In this document: positions 1-12,366 of the stretch, one piece after another
Position numbering within the stretch: position 1 is the first letter of the stretch
How the letters are laid out: each line of letters begins with the position of its first letter
Assembly (NCBI GenBank): GCA_015680685.1
Contig: MNCI01001825.1
Span: forward strand, 312,195-376,194
Origin: Gnetum montanum
Taxonomy: Eukaryota > Streptophyta > Gnetopsida > Gnetales > Gnetaceae
Direction of reading: 5' to 3'
Length of the DNA: 64,000 nt
Made by a program: the position numbers and the translations under genes
Notes under the pieces: model-generated
The model's database searches: none
Seen by the model: only the letters and a program-made list of their open reading frames with translations
Told to the model about the DNA's origin: nothing

Positions 1-290
1 CAAGTTCGTCTTTATTGCCGTACACAACTTGGGTTCAGGTTACAAGCTGCTCGAATAAAGAGCCGTTCACTCTAGGACTCCTACTGCGGGCACATGGGGA
101 AAAATTCTAACTCTGGAGTGATCAATCTGCCAGAGCTTCGCTACACTAGCCAGGATTGGGAAATAAGGGGAGTGCCGCCTCTTATTTATAGAAATGGCGG
201 CGCGACGTGATATCGCGTACGCGATATCGCAGGAGAAGACGCGACATCGCGTACACGATATCGCGGCCTAGTGTAAACCGCGTCTCATCA
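1..290 (-). mobile_element. 5' LTR (partial) of a minus-strand Ty3/gypsy element
   Basis: Read on the minus strand, this starts TGATGAGACGCG at 290 and runs through GATATCGCG-type palindromic repeats (about 205-265), a TATA box (CTATAAATAAG, about 178-191) and an AATAAA signal near the left edge. It closely resembles the complete LTR at 44256-45102. It abuts the downstream ORF of another element at 291, so its own element lies to the left of the window and was nested inside that ORF. The 3' end of the LTR is cut by the window edge. Confidence 0.8.
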
Positions 291-2337
291 CTACCCTTCA
301 ACGAATGCACAATATCTAAGAGCAGCTCTTGCATGAGCAACAACAATAAGTAGGAATGAATGGTGATGATCCATCTATGTATTGTTCAACAATTAGTCAC
401 CTCAATGAACTAGCTTAAACCATTAACTAAATGGAGGAAGGTGGGCCAATTTTCTCAGCCCAATGAATGCAACTGCCTATGAGATCAAATTCTAGCACTT
501 GAGAGGTAATGATATCTCTCTTACAATAGTAGTAATTCCTAGAAAATCTCTGGAAATTTTGCTACTTTCTCAATGAACCTAGAGGTGGGCAAGGAGGTAA
601 TTGTCTTGATGATGCAACACCATGAGTTAGAGACAACAACAAAGGTGGTTGCTGATAGAATTTTTTGAGGTATTGAACACACCTATAGCATCTGTACTAG
701 ATGTTTCTACACTCAAAGATGTGCAAACATCTACAGGAATAGTTAATGGTAGATTGAATGCAGCCCAACATGAGTTTTTCGACCAACTAGTGGGAACCGA
801 GCAACCAATGCTGGATGTCTTTGACCTTTTGGAAGCTGCTAGAAGTAAGGGGCAAATGCATTATCATAGATAGGAAACTAAAAATAGCCTGAGCTCAAAA
901 CCAACTATAGGCTGCAAAGCTTGCTAAAGTAAGAGCCTGCATTGTTGATCCTGCATTTCTCAACCCTGCATTGACACATGATGAAGCTTTTCAATAGCTT
1001 CAAAACAACCTCAACAAGGTTAAGGATGGAAAGGAGATGGCAATCTTTAATTAGTACTTGGCTGATGCCACCATGCATAATATTCAAAAGGCCTTAGACA
1101 AAACTCACTAGGAGAATGTAGCTTTGACTGTAAAAAATTATTACCTACAAAATGTTGATGTGCAAAAGCAACAAATGCAAGATGTCATCCATCACTAGTA
1201 AGAGCAACTAACCAAAGTGAACAATGAACTAAGAAGATTGGTAGCAAAAAATAGAAATATCCCCATGGAGGAAGTCCAAGCTTTTTGCTAAAAATCTACA
1301 AGAGGTAGCCACCTCAAAAAATAAGGCTCTCAAGTTTGAGAGTGTCAAAAATCACTATAGACATCAAGTTGGTATATAAAAAGAAATCAATAAGATACAT
1401 ATTCAGATGACAAAGGTGAAATTTAATATGGCTCTCTAGTAGCTCAAGGAAGGAGGTGATGTTTGCTAGCCTATCTTTGATTAGCTTAATAACTATCACA
1501 AGGTGAAGATCTACATGAAGGAGTTGCAGATCGAGGAGATGACGAAGTACATGAAGCTTGCTAATCTTCATTATGCAAATCTAGTAATGTTGACTACTAG
1601 ATGGCTACGATCTGAATTGGACAAATAGATGGCCAGTTCGTACTTGTTGTACGAAGCTAAGTTCAAGCATCACAAAGATACCAAGCAAAAGCTTGAGGTG
1701 GAAAATGCAAAACTTAATCTTATTAGGCAACACTTCATCAATCAACGATCTACAATGAGAACCTGGCTAGGAGAATGAGTGACTATTATGAGCTGTAGAA
1801 TGTAGTAAAGGCATTTTATGTTTAGTGCAAACTTTTCGCTACCTGGTTTATCAAATGTGAACGAGTTGTTCCCAGCAATGCCCTATCATTGGAATGTTCC
1901 CACACTGGCCTACACTCACGATGCAGTGTCAACCATGAATGATCCCACAAGTAACAAGGAGAAGATGAAGGTACTATTGGATGTCTTCCATCTTTCACTA
2001 GAAGTTGCAACTGCTAACTACCTCAACCATTACATGCACCTAAACTAGGAGAAGGTTCTTTGGAGCCTTAGGAACCTCCATCATCTAGGACCATTTAAAC
2101 TTCATCCTCATCTTTACATCATGAAAGGAATTGTAATTGTAATTTTTTTCCTGGCATTCAATTTTCTTGTTCTGAACATCAAAATTTTGTAATGATTGTA
2201 AATCCACACACTTGGACACTTAGTGTTTATTTGTATTTGTGTTTGTGAATGTTAGTAGTTAATTAATAATACCATAACTTCTTAAAATTTTGTAAGAAAA
2301 TTATTCCTCCTTTTGTTCACTCTAGGACAAGTTTTCA
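291..2337 (+). pseudogene. Retrotransposon downstream ORF (ORF3), coiled-coil protein, decayed (el0)
   Basis: Broken frames from 291 to about 2050 match, in order, the minus-strand ORF at 61030-59100. Shared landmarks are N-G-x-D-P-S near 350, APVLDV-like residues near 690, YMK-ANLHYANL near 1545-1590, SSYxLYE near 1635, KQKLEVENAKL near 1690 and NELFPAMP near 1860. Both copies are rich in K, E, L and Q in the middle, suggesting a long coiled coil. Many in-frame stops mean it is dead. It lies directly upstream of a polypurine tract and 3' LTR, the position of the env-like ORF in Athila-type elements. I see no clear signal peptide or membrane segment, so envelope function is not supported. Confidence 0.7.
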
Positions 2338-2340
2338 TTC

Positions 2341-2353
2341 AGTCATGGGGATA
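2341..2353 (+). other. Polypurine tract of el0
   Basis: AGTCATGGGGATA lies immediately before the LTR start TGATGAG. It matches the GGGGGTA tract before the LTRs at 10438, 16983 and 34375. It is the expected plus-strand priming site. Confidence 0.7.
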
Positions 2354-3203
2354 TGATGAGTCGTGTTTTCTTGGGTTTCGTCAATGAGGCCTCATTGATG
2401 TGGGATTTGATCTGTTGACGTGGCCTTTTCAACACAGTGTCTATTTTTGCCTATAAATACATGTTAACCCATCATGTTTATGGCATCTTTGATCATATTT
2501 GTAGTGAAGCTCTTGCAGTTTTCTTGCTTGAAAGTTAGAATATTTTTTCTAAGTGTTCATAGTAGGAGTTAAAGAATGTATGGATCTTTATTCAAGCACT
2601 ATTGTACCTAAGCACAATAGTATGTGCAGCAATAAAGACAACCTTTCTGATAAACCTTGTACCACTTTGAAATAGATTAATTATTTATTTATGCATTTAA
2701 TGTTTTATGTAATTTACTTTAATGCTTTAAGTAATTAAGCTAGATTAAATAGCGGTTAATTAAGCACATAAGTATGACCACTTCGAGCATATGCTTGGTA
2801 CTTGGTAATCCCAGTAATGTTTAACATTTGGTAACCCAGTAGTATTAAATGAGTTTAGGATGTGTACGACAAGTGGGAATAGATGCTTATGTTAGGATTA
2901 GCTAGGTGTAGCTAGTTAGATTTAATTAGCAATATAATTATTTTATTTTATACATTATTCTTTACCCTTAGATGACTAAAAGTATAAAATGTAAAAATGA
3001 TAAAAATCATATGCCTCAATTGCACTTAACCATACCTTTGCATTTCACAAGTGTAATTGGGAAGACAACGATTACAACGGTTAGTTTCACTTCCTAGAGA
3101 CCAGTGTACTTAGAAGGCTATAAGTCTATAGAATTTGACTCGATCATGCATGAACACTTAGTGATTCATATGGTTGGGCATAGGGTCTACTCACTGATCA
3201 TCA
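2354..3203 (+). mobile_element. 3' LTR of el0
   Basis: The LTR begins TGATGAGTCG and carries CCTCATTGATG repeats in U3, a CTATAAATAC TATA box near 2452, an AATAAAGA signal near 2630, CTTGGTAATCCCAGTAAT repeats near 2800, and ends near GATCATCA. Organisation matches all other LTRs here. The matching 5' LTR is not in the window. The exact end is uncertain by a few bases (3200 or 3203). Confidence 0.75.
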
Positions 3204-3931
3204 TCTATAGTAGTTAACAAGTATTTGTAGCATGAATTTAAGTCATTTTTATAAAGTATTATTTAAGTGAAATGTACCTATACATAATTCATGACTAGTA
3301 ATAAGATTAACATTGATTCTTCTCCATTTTAGCACTTTAACTTAAATTAAATTGACTATTTTACATATCTAATCCATTGTTCTGATTTACATTTCCCTCA
3401 CATTTACACAATAAGGTATTACTTTAATGCTAAGGGTCTTAGCCTGGTAACCCCAAGTCATAGGTTATATTCTACTACATAGTACTAAGTTAAAATAAAA
3501 ATAATTTTGTAAAAGGAATTTTTAAATTGATCTAATAAATCCAAGGAATTTAAGTGGACATAATTAAAAATTTTAATTCTAACTTCATAACTATTTGGTG
3601 AAATGAATGCAACTTGATCTCAAGCATAAACATATGTTCACTTGGTAATCATAGTAACAATTTGCTTAGTATGCTCAATACCATAATGCTTGATAATTCT
3701 AATGGTGGATGCATGAGTCTACAAGGTGATAGAGGATTCGATATTATACACTCATCACCCTTAGGCTAATCTAGAACTTAACTCATGTTTTAATTAATTA
3801 ATAATAGATATAATTCTTATGTCTTCATGTAGCTTACTCATGGTTGCTACAACATCATCTATGATATGCCTCATTTAGGATAACCATACAAACATAAAGA
3901 TCATTACTAGTGTAAGTGGGAAGATAGCAAT
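3204..3931 (+). mobile_element. LTR X, part 1 (old LTR split by later insertions)
   Basis: Similarity to the middle and 3' part of the LTRs: the transcript-end block near 3283, CTTGGTAATCATAGTAAC near 3640, and the TAAGTGGGAAGATAGCAAT block at 3914-3931. It stops exactly where element 1 begins. The next bases of the same LTR (GCAATCTATGATTAT) follow element 1 at 11375. The 5' part of this LTR is missing. Confidence 0.65.
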
Positions 3932-4912
3932 TGATGAATCATCAGTTAGCTGGGATGTTACTAATGGCATATCATTAATGCTACATCGCATCTACAATAC
4001 TCTTGATGTTATATCTCATCTATTTGACAAAAAGTCAATTTTTGTTCCACAATGATATCGTAACTATGATATCATATCTACGATGTCATATATTTGATAT
4101 CGTAGCACAAGCTGCATCATCATAGATCTGATATTGCAGGATGTGTGCAACCCATGAATACAACACTTGGGTGCACAGATCTAAAGAAGTTTCATTCCAC
4201 CCTTAGGTAGATTCTTCCAACTTCATTTCATAGTTTTAACAATAGAGTGAATGCCACAATGTGGTGTTGAGTAGTTGTATGGAATATTTATTTGAGTGAA
4301 GTATACTTGCGCATAGTTCATGTCTGAAAATAAAGATCAAGATTGTTTTTCATCATTGCAGCATCCACTTAGTTTTACTATTTTACTTAGCATAGTTTCT
4401 ACTATTTTCTTAGTTTAATCATTTACATTTTCAAGTACTTTACTTTCTTGTTCATTAAAAAAGTGAAATGAGTACAACTAGTTTGGAGTATTTAAGTGTA
4501 ATCATTTGGTAATCCTAGTAGTGTTATTGCTTGGTTCACCTAGTAGCATAACGCTTGGTAACCCAATAATGGTTACATGAGCCCAAGGTGTGTATGGTAA
4601 GCTAGGACCATATGCTCATAACTCTAGACTAGTTTAGATTTACTTCTTGTTGTTAGTTAGATTAAATACTTAATTTTTCTATTATCATTAGGATTAGTTT
4701 AAGGTTGCAACAACATCAATTGTCATATGTCTTTCTTTGGACTAAACCATATGTGATAAAGCTACCACTAGTCTAAGTGGGAAGACAACATCTTGCGATC
4801 AATGCTTAACAATCTAGATGTCACAACTAGTTCCATCCATGGAATTTGACCAGATTATGTGTGGATGCTTGTGATTCATATGGTTGGGAGTTGGATATTC
4901 CACTGCTCATCA
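3932..4912 (+). repeat. 5' LTR of element 1
   Basis: Starts TGATGAATCATC and ends CTCATCA. U3 contains repeated GATATCGTA/GATATCATA units (about 4045-4135). The end block carries the GACAAAGCTACCACTAGTC motif shared by all family LTRs. A diverged partner is at 10438-11374. Confidence 0.85.
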
Positions 4913-4913
4913 T

Positions 4914-4931
4914 TGGCATTGTTGCTAGGGA
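4914..4931 (+). other. Primer binding site, tRNA-Asp type (element 1)
   Basis: TGGCATTGTTGCTAGGGA lies one base after the LTR. It is a decayed form of the site complementary to the 3' end of tRNA-Asp, known in Athila/Tat-type Ty3/gypsy elements. Most differences are C-to-T or G-to-A. Confidence 0.65.
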
Positions 4932-5029
4932 TGGTGCTAGTTATCTAAATTAGTTGTATCATAAATGATTGTTGTTAAGGTATTAATGATTTATCTATTA
5001 GAAAATATTAATTCATACACATTAAAACC

Positions 5030-7130
5030 ATGTCTTCTTCACATAGCATCAATAATGCATGATATAATGAAAACACTAGTAGAAGAAATGATAGGAACTA
5101 TACTAAGGAAAACTGGAGTAAACAACCACAAGCAAGGGTTTCATATGCTTAATTAGACCCTTACTACACTCAAACACTATGTTTAACTAATGCAAATAAT
5201 CCGAGATGAGATAAATTCCTAGAACAATGAGGACCTCAAGGCTTATGACTTCTTCCAAACCTAGAAGAGATACATCAAGGGATGAAACAGGAAGATATAG
5301 CAACCATGGTGATTCTCCTAGTTTCCCATCTTCCTCTTCCTCTTCCACATCTAGTTTTGATGAAGATGAATGTAGGTATAGAAATAGGGATCAAGATGAA
5401 TATAAATGTAGAAATAGATGAGATCATCAGTGTGAGCATGAACAAAATCATCATAATTAGACAACTAGAAATAGACATTATTACCATGACAAGTCTGCTG
5501 ATGATGAACCCTTGTTGGCTACTAGGAGCACGGTGCAGACAATGAAGATAATTAGAATACCCCACAAGCATGAAAGGGAAAGTTTCATCAAGAGACTTGA
5601 TATGAATAACATCCCTAAATTTTTGGGAGCCTATAACTATGATATACAACATTACTAACAATCCTTCCATGATGCATGTGCCTTGCAGAACATTGAGAGT
5701 AAGTGGCAAAAGCTTCAGCTCTTTCCTAGAATACTAGTTAACGAAGCTAAAAGTTGGCATAGATTGTTGGAACTAGATTCAATCCATCAATGGCCCACAA
5801 TTCTAGAACTCTTCAATGAGAAATACCAAACCTATGTAAGAGTGTCCAATCTAAGGAAACAAATCGAAGGATGAACGTAAGAAAAATATGAATCCTTGGA
5901 CATGGCCTTGGATAAATACTATTCACTACTACATAGATGTCCAAGCCATGATTTCTCTCAAAAGGAGTATCTTTTCCACATCATAGATGGACTTCGTAGT
6001 CAAACAAGATAGACCCTTGGGATTTATGCCCAAGGTTGGTTGTCTAAATTGAAAGCCCATCAGATACAAAGGCTAATCAAGTGGATGGCAAAAGAAGAAG
6101 GAAAGCTATGTAAACTAGTGAATGTAATTAGGATCCAACTCTTCAAAAGAAGGGGGTCCATATCTATGATGAGGAAAAGGAGGTAACTCTTGACAAGGCG
6201 ATTTCACAAAAAACCCTACTAGTACAAAAGTTTATTGTTGAGCTTGAAGTTAGGATAGATAAGATGTGGAAGTTAAAAAATGATAAAGTTATGACCTATG
6301 TGAAAACCATAGAGGAGAGAGTACCACAATAAGAATATAGTTAGCAAAGCAAGAAGATGAAAAAGAACAAAGAAATACGTAGAAACACTTATTGGCAAAA
6401 AGAAAAAACAACTATAAGAGAAGAGGCTGTAGACTCAACCACAAAAAAGAATGATGGATGTGACATCTACCTATATGACCATCCAAAGGGCTATTTCCCA
6501 GTCATGTTACATCTACATGAGTATTGGGCTTTTGCTTTGAATCCCAAGTTCATACAAAAGCAAATGCCTAGGAAATTACCTTACTCACAAGCAAATTATA
6601 GACAATCCTACAACCAACCGTACTATCCTAGTGGGACTTCTTACTAGCCTCAACACTACTATCAAATGCAATGGAAAAACTCATAGTCATGAGGGAGGCC
6701 ATCATCAAACCAACACTATCCTTACTACCAACCAGACCCATACGGATATTATGTTCAACAACCTATTTCTCTAACTGATCCTAACTCCTCTACCTTAACT
6801 CACTACTACCACTCTCCTAAATATCATCAACCTACAGCATCCCCTGCAGGATCACCATCCCAAACCTCTTATCCTCCATGACATCCTCAATATTCTCATA
6901 CTTTCCTCCACCATATGTCACAACCAAAAACACAAGAATGATTGGCCCCACAACATCAATGGAAGAATGTGACTTGTGCTACAAACATATATGTAAATGA
7001 TAATGCTAGTGGATCTCAACCACAATCTCAAAAATGTCCTTTCTTTAGGAAAATTACCACACCTAAGCATAAAAATCATAGACCTACTGGCTCATCAAAA
7101 CTAGCACAAGGCTAGCCGGGTGTAACACCC
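5030..7130 (+). pseudogene. gag of element 1, decayed
   Basis: The start ATGTCTTCTTC at 5030 is shared with element 2 (12367) and B (21077). A serine-rich segment (about 5290-5370) is followed by a Retrotrans_gag-type domain (about 5580-6130) with the landmarks KLQLFPRILVNEAKSWH and LFNEKYQTYVRVSNLRKQI. A lysine/glutamate-rich stretch follows, then a segment with YDHPKGYFPVMLHLHEYW (about 6470-6540) and a Pro/Gln/Tyr-rich tail. Frameshifts and stops interrupt every part. The capsid role is inferred from the family. Confidence 0.75.
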
Positions 7131-8913
7131 TTCCTCACCAGAACAATATCTTCCAATCCTATACAAGAGCCAACACCCATTACCACTCAAGTGAAAAAAC
7201 ACAACAAATAAACCTATCTTTGTGGAGAGACAAGCAATTCCATGCATTACTGCTGAAAGCAAAGTGTGCAATTATGGACCAACACTCAGAATGTCAACAC
7301 AATTACCATTTCAATCCACAAAAGCAACAATAAACAACCAATGTGTGCAACCAAAATAATAGAGGTGACCAAACCAAAAGACACCCTATGACCACTAACT
7401 AAGAATCAACTATCTAACACATGCATGAAAATATCTGAAACACTTGCTAATTCCCAATCTAAGAAGATGACTCCAACTAAGGGCCCAAAAACAAAACAAT
7501 TAACTCATAGTCATACACCAAAGGGAAAAGAAAATAGAGACTTAAATGATCATAACTCTACTACCATTAAAATTATATGGGATAATAATTGAAAAGTTAC
7601 ATTACTAAAGATGGTTAGTAAGCCACCTACAGTGTATGACCTAGGTGATTTAGGGAGCATTTCCAAACACTCACCCATGTATTTAGTCATGGGGAAGATA
7701 CTTTACTTTGATTTTGGAATTAATAAGTGATTTTTCCATTCTTTGTGTTTTATAATTCTTTTCATTTTTCATGTTCTTTAACATTTTATTATTCTTTTAT
7801 ACTTTTCCATTCTCCAATTTTTCATATTCTTTTACATTTTTCAATCCTTTCACATTTTTCAATTCTTTAAACATTTTTCATTCTTTACACTTTTTCCAAA
7901 TTTTTACTATCTTTTCCATTTTGTTCATACTTTGTTTTCAAATCCTTTGTATATAATTTTTACTACTATTAATAGATCTCACAAATAAAGGCAACATGTA
8001 GCCCAATGCTATAAAGATTTTGCTATGTTATCAAATCATAAGGAACTAATTGTATATATAGTGAGACCATAGAATCCATCCATCCATTCCAATAATAAGA
8101 GGCTCTTACCATGGCCATAATGATATTCTCTCCATCATAAAACTAAGAATAAATCTATGATCATTAAGCTTGGATAGAAAAATGAAGAACCAAGTCGAAA
8201 TGTAAAAGGTGTGACATCAAGGGGAATTTGTGGATTTCCTCAAATTGTTACTTTGAGTTCTATCCTATTGCTAAGAAAGTATTATATCCTTGTAGATCTA
8301 AAGAAAAATAGATGTAAGAGTATAATAAGTACTACCTTACCATGTCATTGGAAAGACATGTTACCCATGCCCCAAGGTAGTCCTCTAGTAATGTTAACAA
8401 AGTTAAAAATAAAACTCATGCACATAATAAATTTTTGGGGTTCCCATTGGAAAGTCATGTTACCCATGCCTAAAGGTAGGTAGCTTCTTAGGAATATAAA
8501 TAATAATCATAAGAAATAATGTAATGAATAAACTCCTCCCTTGGACAATACGCCAAGTGGTGATGCTCCTTGTAACAATGGTAGTCTTACGATTGTAACT
8601 CTTAGAGATGAAACAATGAGATGTCACTAGAAAGTGGTTTGGACTTAGTTTGCATTTTGAAAAGAAGGGCTAATAATTATCTTAACCATCAATAACACAC
8701 AAGGATTCATTATGCCTATGGTAAGATACCTCACATTCCAATTTAGCAATCCATTCTATAGTCCATCTCATCTCACTATATATTTAATCACAACTTGTGG
8801 TTTTGTATAATATAGCATTATTCTCCCAATTTGGCAATACTAACATGTGTGTTTTTCTAAATAGGTATGTCTTAAATTCAACTCCTTGAGTTCCTAAGAA
8901 CACTTTTAGGCAT

Positions 8914-8971
8914 GGTTATACAAGGGCATTAAGAATTGGAGCCTGCTTTGGGGAGGACCCACTTATATAAC
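8914..8971 (+). promoter_or_regulatory. Conserved hairpin II (element 1 copy)
   Basis: Arms GTTATACAAG and CTTATATAAC pair with one mismatch. The right side contains the conserved GGGGAGGACCCACTT. The same fold, with different arm bases, is found at 15962, 28496, 33439, 40818 and 62815. Confidence 0.6.
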
Positions 8972-9279
8972 TCTTGTATTTCATACTTGCCAAGCAATTC
9001 CACATCATCATGTGCCTTTCAAAACATCTAATAAAATTTCCATATCATCTAATAATTTTCCCATACATCAGAAATTCATTATCCATTTCTTATCCATACT
9101 ATAAACTTTCATTACTCAAGATTCCTTCTTCATAAACCTTGAACACTAAATTGTTGAAAATTGTGCATCACTCATGTCCATGATCCTCTACACAAGCTTT
9201 ACATGTTCCAGACATTCCATTTAACTTATTTTTTCCAAGAAAAATCAATGAAAACTTTGAACTTTTTAATGGCAACGTC

Positions 9280-9345
9280 ATAGTTACAAGGTCATATCTA
9301 CAATGTCATGCATATAAAAATAGTATATATATGTGCAAAAGTTAG
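9280..9345 (+). promoter_or_regulatory. Internal promoter-like block (copy of own U3 repeats plus TATA)
   Basis: GTCATAGTTAC, GTCATATCTACAATGTCAT and then GCATATAAAAATAG resemble the U3 repeats of this element's own LTR (about 4070-4110: GTAACTATGATATCATATC and TACGATGTCATAT). A TATA-like sequence follows directly. It lies about 570 bp upstream of the ORF3 acceptor. Promoter activity is inferred. Confidence 0.4.
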
Positions 9346-9402
9346 TATAATTTTTTGTTTGTCTCAATTGTAGCAAGAAAGGTTTTTGTAGTTTTTCCAC
9401 AA

Positions 9403-9490
9403 CCCTCTTGCACACTAGCTTCCAAAGGCCATAACTTCACCCTCANGCCCTCTTGCACACTAGCTTCCAAAGGCCATAACTTCACCCTCA
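9403..9490. other. 43-bp direct duplication flanking a single N (assembly join)
   Basis: The sequence before N at 9446 (9403-9445) is repeated exactly after it (9448-9490). The same pattern recurs at 12773-12866, 34761-34848 and 61400-61488. Confidence 0.8.
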
Positions 9491-9914
9491 TAGCTCTTAT
9501 TTCCAAAATTCTTCAATCCTATTAATCCTAAAGCACTCAACTTAGTTATGGGGGTGCATTGCATGATACAAGAAAAAAAATTTGAAAATTTGAGCCAAAA
9601 ATTCCTAATGCTTGGAAGATATTATAAAGGGTAAGTACAAGGAGATAATAAGAACCTTAAAGTTAATCAATCATACTAAGGCTAGAAAGATTCAAATAAT
9701 ACTCCTAATAGACCATGTCCACTATTTTAGGCCATAATAAGGAAGGAAAACAATAGAAGGCCATAGGTGATTAAAAGATATAACACCTAAATTTCTCTAA
9801 CTTTGCAATCATAATATGACAAGAACTTGATCTAACCAAGGCTATGAGCAAGATAGAAAAGTACTAAGAATTTATAGGAACACGCTAATAATTTCAAACC
9901 CTTATTGATTGTAG

Positions 9915-10250
9915 ATGGTTCTAAAGAGACCACTAGAAGAAGGACCTTTACAACACAAAAGTTATAAAGATGTAACTCCAAGTGTCTCCATTATGGCCCA
10001 CACTAACCAACAGTGATGAATGGTACTTAGGAGAAATGTACCAATTCTGGTAAAGTAAATAGGCTAATGCAATAGTTAACACTGAGGAAGTATCTATGTC
10101 ACACTCAGTAGAGGAACCAAATGGAAAAGAGGACAAGGATAGAAGAGAAAAAACTTTAGATGCTCCTAAACAAATATTAATTCTAGAAGCCTGACAATGA
10201 AGGGAAGAACTTGATGGAAGAGCCACCACTGCTTGAAATATGAACTACAT
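9915..10250 (+). pseudogene. ORF3 remnant of element 1 (short form)
   Basis: A splice-acceptor-like TTGATTGTAG is followed by ATGGTTCTAAAG at 9915. Frame fragments include EEGPLQ and, near 10020, WYLGEMY, matching WYLGE in element F near 61600. The long coiled-coil section of the full ORF3 is missing; the block ending GAGCCACCACTGCTTG (near 10225) is shared with element D near 34190. Confidence 0.55.
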
Positions 10251-10437
10251 TAAGCCATCTTAAACTCTTTTCTTCTTTTGTCATGTAACTATGTAATTTT
10301 TGTACACACCACTGCAACACTCAAATTTATTCAGTAGTTAGAGTCAGTCAATAATCTCGTACCTTGTCAATTCTGTAAAGAAAGCTTGGTCCTCTCCTAT
10401 TAACTCAAGGACAAGTTTTTAGTTAGTTGTGGGGGTA

Positions 10438-11374
10438 TGATGAATCATCAATTGGCTAGGATATCACTGATGTTATGTCACATCTATGATATCATTAATT
10501 CTATCTCTCATCTATTTGGCAAAAAGTCAATTTTTCTCCTCCAATGATATCATAACTACGATATCATATCTACAATGTTGTATATTCAATATCAAGCACA
10601 AGCTACGTCCTCCTAGATCCAATATAGTGGGATGTCAGCAACTTATAAATACAACACTTGGATGCACGGATCCAAAGAAGTTTCATTCTATCCTTAGGTA
10701 GGTTCTTGCAGTTTCGTTTCATAGCTTTAGTAATAGAGTGAATGCCCACAGTGTGGTGTTGAATAATTGTACTGAATCTTTATTCGAGTGAAGTGTACTT
10801 GGCCATAGTTCATATCCAGAAATAAAGAACAAGATTTCTTTTCATTACTTAGTATAGTTTCTACTATTTTCTTAGTTTAATTATTTACATTTTCAAGTAC
10901 TTTACTTTCTTGTTCATTAGTAAAGAAAAATGAGTATGAGTAGTTTTGAGTGTTTAAGTGTAATCATTAGTAATCCTAATAGTGTTATTTCTTGGTTCAC
11001 TTAGTAACATAACACTTGGTAACCCAGTAACAGTTACATGAGCCCAGGGTGTGTACAATAAGCTAAGACTGGATGCTCATCACTCTAGGCTACTTTAGAT
11101 TTACCTTCATGTTGTTAGTTAGATTAAATACTTAATTTCTCTATTATCGTTAAGATTATTTTAAGGTCATAACAACATCAATTATCATATGCCTCACTTT
11201 GAACTAAACCATATGTGACAAAGCTACCACTAGTCCAAGTGAGAAGATAACATCCTATGATCAATGCTTAACAATCTAGATGCCACAACTAGTCCCATCC
11301 ATGGAATATGACCAAATTATGCATGAACACTTGTGATTCATATGGTTGAATGTAGGGGTACCCACCACTCATCA
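10438..11374 (+). repeat. 3' LTR of element 1
   Basis: Preceded by the polypurine tract GTGGGGGTA (10429-10437). It begins TGATGAATCATC and ends CACTCATCA, followed by the target duplication GCAAT. It shares U3 repeats and the end block with 3932-4912. Confidence 0.85.
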
Positions 11375-11389
11375 GCAATCTATGATTAT
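11375..11389 (+). mobile_element. LTR X, part 2
   Basis: The 15 bases GCAATCTATGATTAT between elements 1 and 2 continue the LTR X sequence interrupted at 3931 and correspond to the 'gggaagacaac...ctatgatca' block of intact LTRs. Confidence 0.5.
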
Positions 11390-12251
11390 TGATGAAGTGC
11401 ATTTTTCATCTACAACAATGTTTGATACCCGACATCGGAGCCTTGATGTCGAAGCCCAGATGTGACGTCAAGTATCTGACATCATGGGGTATACACCAGC
11501 CTATAAATATAGCACTTGGGCTCATGACTTCCAGTCAATTTTGAGTCAATTTTTCATAGTTTTGTTAATAAAGTACTCAAATTCTTGCAGTTTTATTCCG
11601 TAATCGTAGAGAATAGTCAGTGAATGCCCACAGAGTCGCTCTGAGTCAGTTGTACGATGTCTTATTCAACTAGCAATGTACCTAGACATATTCCATGAGT
11701 AGCAATAAGATTGAGATTGATTCTTATTTATTGCAACACTTTGACTTGGATTAGATTTACTTTCCATGCAATTTACTTTTCATGTACTTAGTTAATATTT
11801 ACAGTTTCATGCATGTTAATTAATTAAGCACATAAGTACGATCACTTCAAGCATGCGTATGACTCTTGGTAATTCTAGCAACACTTAACGTTTAGTAACC
11901 TAGCAGTGTTATATGTGTTCAGGATGTGCATGGGAAGTGGGATCAGATACTTATGTTAGGGTAGTTGATTATTAATTAGAAATTAGATTAGTTGAATTGA
12001 TTATAAATTGAGTTTCAACCTATTATTAATCATAGAACAATAAAATATAAAATAATAAAAATCATATGCCTCACTCTGGACTAAACCATACATGACAAAG
12101 CTACCACTAGTCCAAGTGGGAAGACAACAAACTATGATCAAAGCCTAACAATCTATATACAACAACTAGTTCTTCCATAGAATTCAACCAGATCATGCAT
12201 GAACGCTTGTGATTCGTATGGTTAAGCGTAGGGGTACCTCGTCACTCATCA
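11390..12251 (+). repeat. 5' LTR of element 2
   Basis: Begins TGATGAAGTGCA. U3 has GACATCGG/GATGTCG-type repeats (about 11430-11490); the TATA box CTATAAATATAG is near 11502. It ends CACTCATCA. A degenerate primer site (TAGCACTGTTATCGAGGA) follows at 12253. Confidence 0.85.
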
Positions 12252-12366
12252 TTAGCACTGTTATCGAGGATGGTGCTAATTATCTAGATTAGTTATATTA
12301 TACACAATTGCTATAAAGGTATTAATGATCTATCTTTTAAAAAATATAAATATTTCAAGTAAAACC

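Larger units (their letters stand above)
7131..9912 (+). other. Non-coding tail of element 1
   Basis: No reading frame of note. It contains a polypurine-like motif (7684-7698), a T-rich degenerate tandem tract (about 7740-7930), blocks shared with the tail of element D (ACCCATGCC...GGTAG; AAACTCCTCCCTTGGAC...ACGCCAAGTG), the conserved hairpin II (8914-8971) and promoter-like repeats (about 9280-9345). A single-N duplication lies at 9403-9490. Confidence 0.6.
3932..11374 (+). mobile_element. Element 1: pol-less, gag-containing LTR retrotransposon with target duplication
   Basis: Two similar LTRs (3932-4912 and 10438-11374) are flanked by a perfect 5-bp duplication GCAAT (3927-3931 and 11375-11379), so both boundaries are secure. 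Internally it has a primer site, a decayed gag, a non-coding tail of about 2.7 kb, a short ORF3 remnant and a polypurine tract. No protease, RT, RNase H or integrase motifs are present, so it would have needed enzymes from a relative such as element B. It resembles the plan of non-autonomous elements that keep gag. Confidence 0.85.

Noticed and set aside
200-270. GATATCGCG palindromes as a replication origin or CRISPR-like repeat
   Set aside because: They lie at the U3 start of an LTR and recur in the LTR at 44256-45102, so they are promoter repeats.
5275-5709. 144-codon minus-strand frame
   Set aside because: Antisense shadow of gag of element 1.
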